Below are positions 46,777 through 58,862 of a DNA stretch of 64,000 nt, in pieces. The DNA is from Benincasa hispida (taxonomy: Eukaryota; Streptophyta; Magnoliopsida; Cucurbitales; Cucurbitaceae), in contig NC_052352.1 of NCBI RefSeq assembly GCF_009727055.1, forward strand, positions 20,273,876-20,337,875. The letters are read 5' to 3'. Made by a program: the position numbers and the translations under genes. The notes below the pieces were generated by a model, which ran no database searches, had not been told where the DNA came from, and saw only the letters and a list, made by a program, of their open reading frames with translations. Positions within the stretch are counted from its first letter, which is position 1, and each line of letters opens with the position of its first letter.

Positions 46777-48900
46777 TAAAAATGTAAACATCATATTTGT
46801 AATATACGGCTACATAACTTTCTAAAGAAACTAAGATTAAATTGTTCAATAGGGGTAATGAAAAATGAGAATGTTAATAATGATATTTGGACTCTTTCCT
46901 AGTGACAGTTCATCGTTCCACAATGGGCTTTCAATTCTTATCTAGGCCTCAATCGTTTTTGTCCTCTGTATCTTTTGACAAAAACAAGTACAACGAACAC
47001 ACTGTGTATTTTAATGGTATAATATTTAAGGTTCCTATCTACATCCTACACAAAAAAATAACTTTCATAATTTAAGGAAAAAAATGCTAAATGGTAAATT
47101 TAAATTCCCGCCTCTTTGTTTAAATTTCAAATAACAAAAAGAAAATGATTACAGTTTTTTGAACTTTCATATTTGTTTATCTAGTCCTTGAATTCTAATA
47201 AATGTCTAACGGTATGATATTTCAATTTGTAATTTTGTGTCCAATTCATCCTTAACATATTAAAATTCCAAAAATTAGCTAATTTATTAGACAAAAAATT
47301 TCTAATGACACATCCTATATTCTTACTTTTTTATGTTAATTTTACGAAAGGTTGAATATAGGTCAAAGACCTATAAGACACAAAATTTAACATTCAAAAA
47401 CTTATTATCCAAGAATTGAAAGTTTAAATATTCATTAGAAACTTTTTAAAGTTTGAGGAGCAAAAATGAAATTGTAATTCAAGGATCATTAAGAAAACAT
47501 TTATAGTTCAAGGACAAAATATACACCAAGATGAAAGTTTAAGTACTATAATTTAACCCAAAAAAATAATAATCATGAGTTTCATTTTAAGTTTCAATAT
47601 ATATATCGAGGATTATATATGAAACGGGTCTTCTTTTCTTATTACACCAAATGTAAGAGTGAAGATTTGAACCTTCAATCTTAATAATAAGATTTATCTT
47701 GACGATTATAAATCCAATGTTGAATTATCCCCGTTGTCAATAATTTTGGAACTTATACCATGTCAAGATTTGAAATCAAATTAAGAATTCTCCTTGATAG
47801 GGTTATGATGATCTTACATATGATAATATTAGTTCACGTATTTTTTTTAATTGCTTTTGATTAATTTGATTTAAAAATAATCATATCAATTAGGATTGAT
47901 GTTAATAACCCAAACATTAAATAACAAAACGTTTGTTTTCCCCATATATCATATATTAAACTACCATTGGACCTAAATGCTTAAATAACATTAAAAAAAA
48001 AAGAAAAAAAAAGTAAGGTAATCTTAGCCTTGTTAGTCTATTATTGAAATAGAAATTTCTGAAAGAAAATAAATAAATAATAATGGAGGGTGTGAAGGAA
48101 TCCAATTAGGAACAGAGATGGTTTTTCAGCTTTACGTTGATGAGATAGAAGGCAAAGGCAAAAGCAAAGAGAAAAATATATATGAATATGAAAATATCTT
48201 AAAATCTTAGCTGTATTGTCAGAGAGCAATAAACAAAGGTATTATACCAAAGCAAAGAAGAGTTTTTTTTTTTTTTTTTTTTCCCAAATAAAAAAACCCT
48301 CAAATGTTCAATGTTATTAATACACAAAAAACACAAACATTAAATCAAAAAAAAAAAAAAAAGTTGAAATCAATTTTGACATCATTGTCCCGACACCGGA
48401 CACAAGCTCAACACTTGAACTACATTAGTGTTCTTTACTTTTGCTACCAAAATCCACTTCCAAAGATTCATTCTCTTATTTCCCATTGGTTACAAACACC
48501 AAACTTGTTCCTTAAATAATTAACTACTTCGTTCTATATAGTTCCATGTTACATTTAAAAAAGAAAACATAGTATACTTCCACACAAAATAAAGACAAGA
48601 TCTTTAATAGCATTTATGTCATCTCCAATAGAGTCAAGCCGTATAGTTTTAGAAGTAATTCAACCATTTCAAAATGGTAATTAGTATATTTATCCAATAA
48701 AACTAAAACTCACTTAAATTGACATCTTAAAATAGGAAATAAAAATGTTTTAATCACCGTACTAAAAATATTTTAACTACTAAGCTATGTTCGTATCTGT
48801 AATTAAAGTGGCCCTCCGAAAAGAGGAAGAAGATGACAGATGTGAATAGAAACCAAAAGAAAAGAGCTGGCTTTGCATGCCTACCACGTTTGTTTCTTTT

Positions 48901-48933
<33 letters not shown>

Positions 48934-49328
48934 CTTTGTTATTCAAAACTCCTCCTACATTTACAATCCAACAACCCCTTCATCCCAAAAATCCACCCAA
49001 AATAGAGAGAATAATTCCAATTTCAAATTTTCAACACAACCCCATTAATAAATGGTGTGTGCAATTCATTTTTTAATTCTTAACATCATCATCCTCATCA
49101 AATTCATACCTTCCCCCCAAAAAACTTCAAAACTACTCAAACTCATCCCAAAAAAAGCCCCTAGTTAATCTACCCTAGTTTTCAACCCCTAAATTGGGAA
49201 TTTTTCTTCAACAATGCACTAAAGAACATGATCATAATCATCATGAAGAAGAAAGAAGAAGATCAATAATAATAATCCATTGCTAATTAAACTCACCAAA
49301 TTAAAATGAAACAAAACCCTAATTAAAT
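46777..49328. other. AT-rich intergenic region, no gene seen
   Basis: Contains homopolymer runs (T-run at about 48264, T-run at 48904-48932) and a possible old inverted-repeat insertion at 47150-47550 with tttgaactttcatat on one side and agatgaaagtttaag on the other. The last few hundred bases before 49329 would be the 3' UTR of the ZHD gene on the minus strand. No open frame of interest. Confidence 0.4.
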
Positions 49329-50069
49329 TTAGGGTTTCTTCCCCAAAGTATGCTTATTGTTATGCATCCACACCTTAAGTACTTGCCGACGGACTCCGGT
49401 TTCCGTACAGAATCGTTCCACGTCAGCCTCGTCGTGTTTCTGAATTGTCCATCCAACTTTCTCCGCAAACCCTAACATTTTCTCCTTTTGCTCTGTACTA
49501 AACTTTGTCCTAAATCTCTTCTTCAACAACCCACTTCCACTTCCTCCGCCGCCGCCGCCTCCTCCGCCACTACTACTCGGATTTGACGTATCATCCTCCT
49601 CCCTCCCCGCCGCCAGCAACGCCAACGCCCTTGGTTGAACTGGGGCTCCTCTTAAGTACACGTAAGCAGATGGGTGCGGGGTGGGCCCACGATATGAACA
49701 AATTTGTAGCTGCTGTTGTTGGTAATAGTAATGTCCTTGATCTGAATCCGTTTCTTTCCGGTGAAAATTCCGGTGACAGTTACAGGCGGCGCATTTTAGT
49801 GCATCTATACTCCCTTCTTCTCCCGCCGGCATAAATTCGCCGCAACCGTCCACCGCGTGTCCGCCGATTCCGATGGCGTGATTCTTCAAACACTCTCTAT
49901 ATCTAATATTACTCCCTCCGCTGCTGCTGCTGCTGCTTTTTCTCACCGCCGATGAACCTTCTCCGTGTTTGGGCCGAGTTGAAGCTGAGTTACTGAGCGA
50001 GTCGTAGTGGTGAGTGGCGATTGGCATCTCTTCCATTATTTCATCGTCGTTCTCCTCGTCAAATTCCAT
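49329..50069 (-). CDS. Zinc-finger homeodomain (ZHD) transcription factor
   Basis: A single exon of 246 aa, as usual for this plant-specific family. Residues 55-105 form the ZF-HD dimerisation domain: RECLKNHA, GGHAVDGCGEFMPAGEEGS, ALKCAACNCHRNFHRKE, with the zinc-ligand candidates Cys60, His71, Cys76, Cys93, Cys96, Cys98, His99 and His103. Residues 183-242 are the homeodomain, RFRTKFSTEQKEKML through the recognition helix VLKVWMHNNKH (230-240). Between them are a poly-Q stretch (117-121) and nine glycines (168-176). The N-terminus is acidic. The C-terminal TLGKKP resembles Arabidopsis ZHD1-ZHD4. The proteins dimerise, bind ATTA-type sites in the nucleus and act in development and stress. The frame stays open upstream to 50165, but that part is low-complexity and probably 5' UTR, so I start at 50069. 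Confidence 0.95.
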   Translation of the reverse strand: MEFDEENDDEIMEEMPIATHHYDSLSNSASTRPKHGEGSSAVRKSSSSSSGGSNIRYRECLKNHAIGIGGHAVDGCGEFMPAGEEGSIDALKCAACNCHRNFHRKETDSDQGHYYYQQQQLQICSYRGPTPHPSAYVYLRGAPVQPRALALLAAGREEDDTSNPSSSGGGGGGGGGSGSGLLKKRFRTKFSTEQKEKMLGFAEKVGWTIQKHDEADVERFCTETGVRRQVLKVWMHNNKHTLGKKP

Positions 50070-50199
50070 TTTTGAAGAATCCCCAAAAAAAATCGATTTT
50101 TTTTTGAAAAAAAAAATTAAAAATGAAAACTTTCTTTTGCCGGAGATTAGATTAAAACAAAACAAAATATGGGTTCTGTATATCTTCTTCAGATGTGTT

Positions 50200-50207
50200 T
50201 ATAAATA
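50200..50207 (-). promoter_or_regulatory. Likely TATA box of the ZHD gene
   Basis: TATTTATA on the minus strand, about 130 bp before the chosen ATG. A start of transcription some 30 bp downstream would put the in-frame ATG at 50165 at or next to the 5' end, which favours 50069 as the translation start. Confidence 0.45.
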
Positions 50208-53200
50208 AAACAAAACAACAAAATATTTTTTAAAAAATTAAAAAAGTAATTTTTTGGGGGGGTTTTCAAGTTAACCCTTTTGGAGAATAATAAAAAATAT
50301 ATAATTTAAAGAGGGGAGAAAAGAAAGGATAAGAGAGGGGATGAGAGAGTGGCCATCAATTTTTCCCCAGTCTGCCAAAAAAAAAAAAAAAAGACCTGTC
50401 TTTAATCTTTCTGTTTTCTAATGCCTTCCTCCCACTCCAAAAAATAAAAAAAATAAAAACCTTATTCTCTCAATTCTCCCACCTGTTTAATTTTTCTTAT
50501 TTTTAATTTTTATTTGTCTGTTAATATGAATATAGCTCAATTCATTACCATCAATTTATAGTTTAGTTTAAACTTTGATGGATAATCACTTAGTTTCATT
50601 CGGTAACTATTGGGTTTTTAAAAATTAAGTTCATGTTATCCATTTTCTACCCATATTTTTAAAAGCTAAAGTTAGAATTTGAAAACTTAAAAAAATAGTT
50701 TCCAAAAATTGGTTTTTGTTTTTTTAAATTGAAGTTTATTTAGGAGTCCAAGTATTTCTTTATTAATAAAATTGAATGCGAGAAATACAAGCATGCATTT
50801 TTAAAGAAAAAAAAAATTAAAACTAAGGTTATGTTTGGTTAAATTGTGCTTGTTGCCTCTCCATTTCTTATAATAGTTTTCATGTTTATTAAATAAAAGA
50901 GTTGAGTTAATGAATTTTTAATCAAATTAAAAAAAATAATAAATTTTTAAAAACTATATTCTTTTTAGTTTTGAAAACTTTGTTTGATTTTTTAAAATAC
51001 TGGTAAGAAGTAGATAAAAAAAAAACTCTAGAATTGAAAGATGTATTATAGACTTAATTTTAAAAAACCAAATAGTTAACAGATCCGTCTTAAACATTAT
51101 CAAATATGGTCTTAATTTTTTTTCGTAAATATTTGAATTCTTGATCATATTTAAAAAATAAAAAAAAACTACTTTTTATAAGAATTCAAGCTTTTCGCAA
51201 AGAAAGATTAAAAAAAAACCATGCTAAAAAGAGTTGTAAGCAAACGAATTTAAATTCTAAAAATAAAAACAAAAGAAACAACTACAAAACTCTTTAATTT
51301 TTGGAGAGTAGAATGAATTAGTAGTAGGGTGAAAGAAGGAAATGAAGTGGTTTGTGACTGAAATTTATGAGATAATAAAATAATAATGGTGTTGTTAAAG
51401 AAAAAGATGTTGCAAATTGCAATAGTGAATTTATAAAATAAAAAAAAGGTTTTGTCAACATTCTGAAAATGGCAGGAAGAGAGAGAATGATGCATGACGT
51501 AGTAGTGACGTGAGCAAGAAGTTTGAATGGGGAAGAAGTTAAACCTATCAACATCGGCTCTTTAACTCCTAATGGCTCTCTCTAAAGTATGGCCAAAAAA
51601 GCCCACTGCCCTAAATTCCATAACTTTGCACTACTTTTTTTCACTCATCCCGCCTACTATTCTCTTTCTTCTTTCAAAATTACAAATTTAATCTAAATTT
51701 TCGGGATAGTTTGATTCGTAATTTAAAAGATTCGTTAAATTTAAAGTTATTCAGTCTAGCTTGTATTAACACGGATATATCGTCTAGATCCTCTCTCCTC
51801 TCGTCTTGTTCAAACGTGTCACTCTAGAGTTGGAACTGACTTGCAAAAATATTCGTATCGGTGTGATATCAACCCAAGTACACTTTGATGCTTAAGTTAT
51901 TACATAAAGTATTTAACTTGATTAAATATATAAGGAATTTGTTTACATCTTAAAGCCGATGGTGTAAGCCTATTTATAAGGCTCATTCTCCCTGATTCTC
52001 GTTTAAAAAATGTATAATATCGACAGTGTCAAAAGTGGTTGTGGCTCTTAAGGTTGTAGAGTACAAGTGGCAAATTTAACTCTACTATATTTTTCTTTCC
52101 ATGAAATAGGGCAAGCTCAACTAATCTATCCGAGATCCAAAGGTTTGACTTTATCTTTTGGGATCTATGAACTCCCATGCAGACTTGAGGGTGCTTTTGG
52201 GCTTCAATCTTGCTTGGACAATCCTCAACAACTTGTGTTTAAATTTATATAGAAAATCAAAGTGTATTTGGTACACAATCTCTATTTTATTTTATGTTTA
52301 CTAATTAACTTAATTAATATGCATTTTGTAGAAATATAAAATCTATTTTTTAAAACTATTTTAAAATTCTATCATCTTGGAAATTTTATGAAATTGGAAT
52401 GAATTATTTTATGAATAAACAAAACATTTCTAAACATTTGCCCATCCAATTTTTTCCAATTAACAATTTTATAGAATAAATATTCAATTGTTCATAAAAT
52501 TATATTTGGAGTATTTATCAAAATGTGAACAAATGTATAATGATTCTCTCTCTCTGAAAGAATGTATGAAGATTCTTTTATACAAATATATCCAACAAGA
52601 AATTTAACTATATATAAAGAAAATGTTATCAATCATATTTATATTAATTATTCATTACTGGCTATGTCAACTAAATTTATTTACTAATTATCATAAAACA
52701 TTACTATTAAGCTTAACTTTATATGACTGATATATATGGCTATAAACTTAAACATAAAAAATTATATATTATTTTAAAAGCTATTAACTCCAAGATAAAA
52801 AAAAAAAGAAAAAGAAAAAGAAAAATGATTTAATTAATTAATTATTTTACAAATATCATATCTTAAATTAATTAAGTTAATGCAATTTTTACAATTTTTA
52901 CGTTAATGAGATATATAGTTTCACAAATTTGTGAATTTAGAAAGATGAACACATTAAATCTAAGTTTGTATAATGTTGGTGGTTAGATGGGAACGGAGTG
53001 GGGATCGAGAAGAATTTACAAGGGTTGTATTTTTTGTCCCCGTCTTTGAATTCAAATCCTTCCCCAATTAGTCTTCTCCTAATTTTCATCCCAATTCTTC
53101 TCTAGTTGAATACATTTCTAAATTCTATATATTTTAATATTTAAAATTTTCCTATTTTTAAGATCATGTATATTGTAATGTTTAAGATGAAGGTTAGATG

Positions 53201-53729
53201 ACACACTAAAATATAAAATTTTAGAAACCTATAAGATTAAATATTTCAATTATATGGCTACATATAAAATATTATTATTTTTATTACAAAATTTTATAGT
53301 GTTTTTTAATAAAAAAAAAAAAATGTATATGAAACGACTCAGTTAATATAGAAGAATCTTAAAAAAAATTATATGGCTGAGAATAAATTTAAAACTTTTT
53401 AATTAATTGTAAGTTATAAAAAAAAAATGGAAAAACAAAAATAAGTGGGAACTTTTTCACAAGAAATTCAATTTCCGCAAATTTTTTATGGAGAATCTCC
53501 ACCCCATTTCCTGGAAAACTAAATTGATAATTTCATGAGGATATATGGGATTAAAACAAGAGGCGAGAACGGTCCTGTCTACTTCATAGACATTTCTAAT
53601 GATGATTCAATTTATAATATTTTACTTTGGATAATTTACGCATTATACTTTTTTAAAACAAGTAGTCAGTCTTAAAATACACAAAATTAAACTCTCTATC
53701 TCATGAGACTCAAAATTAATTAGGAAGTT
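50208..53729. other. AT-rich intergenic region with MITE relics
   Basis: The first kilobase is the ZHD promoter region (minus strand). Degenerate relatives of the MITE at 33095 may occur at about 50560-50720 and 50830-51110 (gtttggttaaattg ... accaaatagttaac). Around 52985-53570 there is a ggggatcgagaag ... gtccccgtctttg block with ccccatttcctgg further on, which may be another decayed inverted-repeat element. No coding sequence recognised. Confidence 0.35.
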
Positions 53730-53845
53730 GGGTATGTCATATCACTACTAATTCACCAAATCTCATCAGAACTCTTGTAGTTAAGCATGTTTGAGTGAGA
53801 GTAATACTAAGTTGGGTGACCATTTGGGAAGTTCTCGTGTGATAT
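53730..53845 (+). pseudogene. 5S rRNA pseudogene
   Basis: From gggtatgtcatatcac to gaagttctcgtgtgat the sequence follows plant 5S rRNA over its whole ~117-nt length: ctcatcagaactc, then agttaagcatgtttgagtgagagtaatacta in two parts, then ggttgggtgacc-like and tgggaag. Most differences are C-to-T or G-to-A changes. The internal A-box region is altered and the termini no longer pair well, so it should not be transcribed. It is a lone copy, with no second unit beside it. A 5S-derived SINE is the alternative, but no tail was recognised. Confidence 0.88.
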
Positions 53846-56544
53846 ATATATATTTTAACAAATTAGAAAGTTTATATCTTATGTATTTATAAATTTTTAA
53901 AAATTTTATGAATTAAGATTTATTAGATACAAAATTGAAATTTCAATTGAAATCTTAATATCATGTATGATAGATTTGTTAATTTAAAAACATATAAATA
54001 TGCCAATGATGACTGAATTAAACGTTGTAGAGACTAAAATATGCAATCATATTTTATTTTATTCAATTACAAGTTTAGAATGTAAAATTTCAAAATTTTC
54101 TATCTAAAAAATTAAGAAAATTATATTATATAGAAAATACATTTTAAAAAATCAAAATCATGATTTCAGCTTTTTTGTAATTGCAGGTATGACAATCACA
54201 TAGCAATCACATACAAATCAGATAGCAATCATATAACAAACATATCATAATTAGATAACAACCAAAATTTCAGGCGAAAATTTTTTGCCATATTTTTTAA
54301 AAAAGCAAAACATAAGGACACTTGTCCAATTTTCAATTTATTTATTTTTATTAAAGTTGCTCCCATAAATCAATGAAATTTTAGAAGTACTTACAAAATT
54401 TTCAAACTTTCAACTTTGTATTAATTACAAAAAAAAATGTTTATGAATTTATAATTTTGCCTCAAATATAGATCCCTAATTTATTTGACATTTACTTAAA
54501 ATTCACAAACTTCTTTAATAGAACATCGATACTTAAGGGTTTTATTAAGATGCAAAATTCAGTTTAGATTAATGAATCTAAAAAAAAGGTTAGAATAGAT
54601 TTATCTATTAAACATAGAATTGAAAGTTTAATGACTTAAACATTTATAAAGTTCGTAAACCTATTAGTATCAGATTTTCAAAATTATGTGTATGGAACCT
54701 GATTAGACACAATGACTTCAAAAGTTAATTGGCTAAACTTGCAGTTTGACAATTTTACTTTTTGTGTCATGTTATGTTTTTTAAAGTTCTAAAGTTCGTA
54801 AAAATTCATTGTTATGTTTTTTAAATGTTATGTTACAATTTTATTGATTCCATAAGCTACAATAAAGTGAACATGCATAGTTCACATGAGGTTAGAGATT
54901 CATTCCTCTTCTTTCTACTTTTTGTACTAGAAAAATCAGTCCATAAAACTTTTATGCAACAAAAATTTTAGTTTGTAACGAATTACATGTCCCCATACTT
55001 TTGATTTTATAATAATTTAGTCTTTAAAAACTTTAACATAAAACCTTATAGTCTATATACTTTGATATAATATAGCTTCTAATGTTATAGAATATTAAGA
55101 TTTAATAATTTTTTTTAAAAAAAAATTGATTAAGAACCAAATGAATAAAGTATTTTTTAAAAAAACAACAACAAATTGAGTCATCCTATTGAAAAAAAAT
55201 TACAAATTTAAAGTATATAGATTAAGCAGTTACAAGTTAAAATTTCATTACTAACATTGTTACTTTCATGAAAGTTTAAGTATCAACAATGTCTTCTAAC
55301 ATAATTTTACAAATCGAAAAAAAAAATGTCGATTTTTCAAATATGTTAACAATACCTTTTCTAAAATACTACTTCACCATACTTTATAAATGAATAGCTT
55401 ATAAAGAGAGAAATAACTACGAAAAAAAAAATGGGTCCAATTAGACTCGTTTGATAACATACGTTTTCATTTCCTATTTTCTGTTTTTCGTTTTTTATCT
55501 TTTGTTTTTTAAGAGTTAGAAACATAAATATGTAGCAATACTATAATTGTTTATTAATTTTTTTGAAAGAAAAATAAACAAAAATATTTACATTTTTGAT
55601 AACGATCTTTTTATTATTATTATTATTATGATATTTTTCTTATTTTCCCCTTGTTTTATAATTTTAATATAATTTAGTTGTATAATATAAAAGTATACAT
55701 CATGCATTAGAACATATAAGAAATACAATTATCAAAAGTTTTACATCATGATCTAATGCAAAGAAGTTTCAATACAAAACTAACAACAATATTACAATTG
55801 TTTCTATCCCTTAATTATTGTTCAAATTTGATTTGCAATATTATTTATCACTTGATTCCTTTGTCTTAAATAGATTCGACTCGGATTAAATTTATTATAT
55901 TTATTTTGTGAATATCGTGTTTGTAAAATATTAAACTGAGACTAAATGCACTTTTAATGAACAATATTCTAACATGTTCCGAAGTGTACTAATAATTAAG
56001 AAATAAATTTTAAATTTTAAATAAGATATAAATATATATTGCAATATAAGTACTGAAAATTTTCAAATTCAAAATTAAAATAGTATGTAGACCTATTTCA
56101 AAATTTAAAATTGAAGAGTTCAAACAATATATAAATATGTAATTAAGAACAAAATTGATAAAAATAAAGGTATTTTTAACTAGATCTGAACGCAAGAGCA
56201 GCGATAGTGTATAAACGTCTGCATGCCCCTTGACCAACAAAGCAAAGAATCATTTGGGAAGGTTAAAAAATGAACAACGAATTAGAAACGAAACAGGTTG
56301 AAACTACTTTAATAATTTCTTAAATATAGGGCCGATTTGAAAATCATTTTTCTAATTTTGAAAATAACAAACGAATTTTGTTATCAAATGAGTATTTAAA
56401 AAAAAAAAATGAAACAAATATATTATCAAACATTTCCTTAAAAGCTATAGTTTGGAATGATTTTAAGATTTTAGCTATGCAATGATGAGAATTTTCACCA
56501 TTATTTCTCTCTATTACCATATATATATCATGAGCTACAATTTG
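53846..56544. other. AT-rich intergenic region, no gene seen
   Basis: A small cluster of acatagcaatcacatac-like direct repeats lies at 54190-54245, and a possible MITE relic (cgtttgataacatacg) begins near 55448. Otherwise only simple AT-rich sequence. Confidence 0.35.
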
Positions 56545-58180
56545 GGCCAAATATTAGGAGAATTTGGCTTGGTTCATTCTAATATATGGGGTTTTGCTCT
56601 TACCCCAACTGTCAATGGTTATCATCATTTTATATTATTCATTGATGATTATTCTCGCTTTACTTGGATATATTTTCTTAAAAATCGTTCTACCTTGTCT
56701 TAAGTATACATTGCCTTTGCAATGTGGTTCGAACACAATTTTCTCTTACTATTAAAATTCTTTGCACAGACAATGTCATGGAATATAAGGATTCAAACCT
56801 TATTTCCTTTCTTACCCAACAAGGTACCCTTGTTTAACGTTCTTACCCTCACAGATCCCAACAAAATGGATGAGTAGAATGCAAGCATCGTCATATCTTA
56901 GATTATGTTCGTGCCCAACTACTCCCTACATCCTATCTAGAGAAGTTTTGGGGTGAGGCTACTCTCACATCAGTTTATGTCATCAACCGTCTCCTATCTT
57001 CCTTTCTCTAAAACATATCTCCCTTTGAACGCTTATATAGTACTTCCCCTTCTACTCTCACCTAATTTTTTTTGGTTGTGCTTGTTTTGCTCTACTCCAG
57101 TCTCATGAGTACATCAAACTTAAACCACATGCTTCTTTAAGCTGCTTTCTTGGCTATGGTATTGGACACAAAGGTTTTTGTTATTGGGATCCTATCTTGA
57201 AACGATTACGCATCTCTCGTCATATTACCTTTTAGGAACATAGTATGTTTTCCAGTTTGTCCTCCTTTCACGCCTTTCTCACTAGTTCCTAACCATTCTT
57301 CACTGATCCTTCTAGTAATTTATTTCCCATGTCTGACCCCCCAGTCTCTAAATCTGATCGTTCAGCCCATGAACCGGTTCTCTAAAACTTCACATTGGCC
57401 TCCAATAATTTGCATTCAACTATTGATCCTTAGCATATCCTCAAGCTTGATCAATTAGATTTTGTCTCTACTCTCCCAGATTTGACATCTGTCTCCAGTA
57501 TTGAACTTAAATCTACAACTGTTTGACACTCCAGTCGGGTAAGAGTACTTTCTTGTCATCTCCAGGATTACTATTGTTTTTCTACTATTATGTATCTAGT
57601 TGAACCTACATCTTACCAAGAGGCTAGTACTAACCCTCTTTGGTAGGAAGCAACAAATGAAGAACTTCAAGCTCTAAAAAAGACTCATACTTGGGACTAC
57701 ATGGATTTGCCTCATGGAAAAAGAACTACTGGTTGTAAGTGGATTTACAAAATTAAAATACACTCTGATGGGTGTATTGAATGGTACAAAGCTCACCTTG
57801 TTGCAAAAGGTTATTCATAGCAATACGACATTAACTATGAAGAGACATTTGCTCCTATAGCTCGAATGACATTTGTCTGCAGTCTTTTGGTCATTGTGGC
57901 CGCCAAACAGTGACCCCTCCTTCATATGGATGTTAAAAATATTTTTCTCAATGGCATCCTATCTGAAGAAGTATATATGAAACCACCACTTGGCACATTT
58001 CCTCCACCTCTGAAAGTGTATCTTCTTCGCCGTGCATTATATGGCTTGAAACAAGCTCCATGAGCATGGTTTGCAACTTTCAGTTCCACCATAACTTAAT
58101 TAAGATTCACTTCCAGCTCCCATGATTCAACACTATTCACTTGTTAGAATTTTCATGGTATTATTATTCTCCTTCTATAT

Positions 58181-58228
58181 GTTGATGGCATGATTATTAC
58201 AGGTGTTGATGGCATGATTATTACAGGT
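58181..58228 (+). repeat. Exact 24-bp tandem duplication over the RT active site
   Basis: Positions 58181-58204 and 58205-58228 are identical. In the RT frame this doubles VDGMIITG, so the active-site loop is present twice. Both copies have Gly where the second catalytic Asp should be. Confidence 0.93.
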
Positions 58229-58862
58229 GATGATCTTAAAGCCATATCTGATCTATAATGTTATTTTAGAAAACACTTTAAGATGAAAGATTTCAGACCA
58301 ATAAGTTATTTTCTTGGCCTTGAGGTCTCATCCCGCTCTAATGGGTACTACTTATCTCTAGCAAAATATGCCTCTGACCTATTGGCTTGTTCTATTATTA
58401 CTAACTCTGCCACCTCAACACCACTGGATCCGAATGTTCATCTTACCCCTTTTGACGATGTTCCTCTCGATGAGTGTCACCCAGATATTGCTCATGTAGT
58501 TCATGTTGTCAGTCAATTCATGGACATTCTTTGCACTTTATAATTTACTAACGTGCTTCATATTCTACGTTATGTTAAAGGCACTCTTGGTCATGAACTT
58601 CAGTTTTCTTCTCAATCATCCCTCATTCTATCTGGTTATTTTGATGTTGACTGGACTAGTGATCCTATTGGTAGACGATCCATGACAGGTTAATGCTTTT
58701 ATCTAGGCGATTCTCTCATTTCCTGGCATAGTAAGAAACAAATTATTGTTTTCCGTTCCAACACAAAGTTTGAATATCGTGCGCCTTGTTGATGCTACTT
58801 TAGAGTTATTATGGCTTAATTGGATCCTGAAAGATATAGGGGCCCCTCAACTCTCTGCTACT

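Noticed and set aside
48833..49076. Frames with poly-phenylalanine
   Set aside because: They are translations of a T homopolymer.
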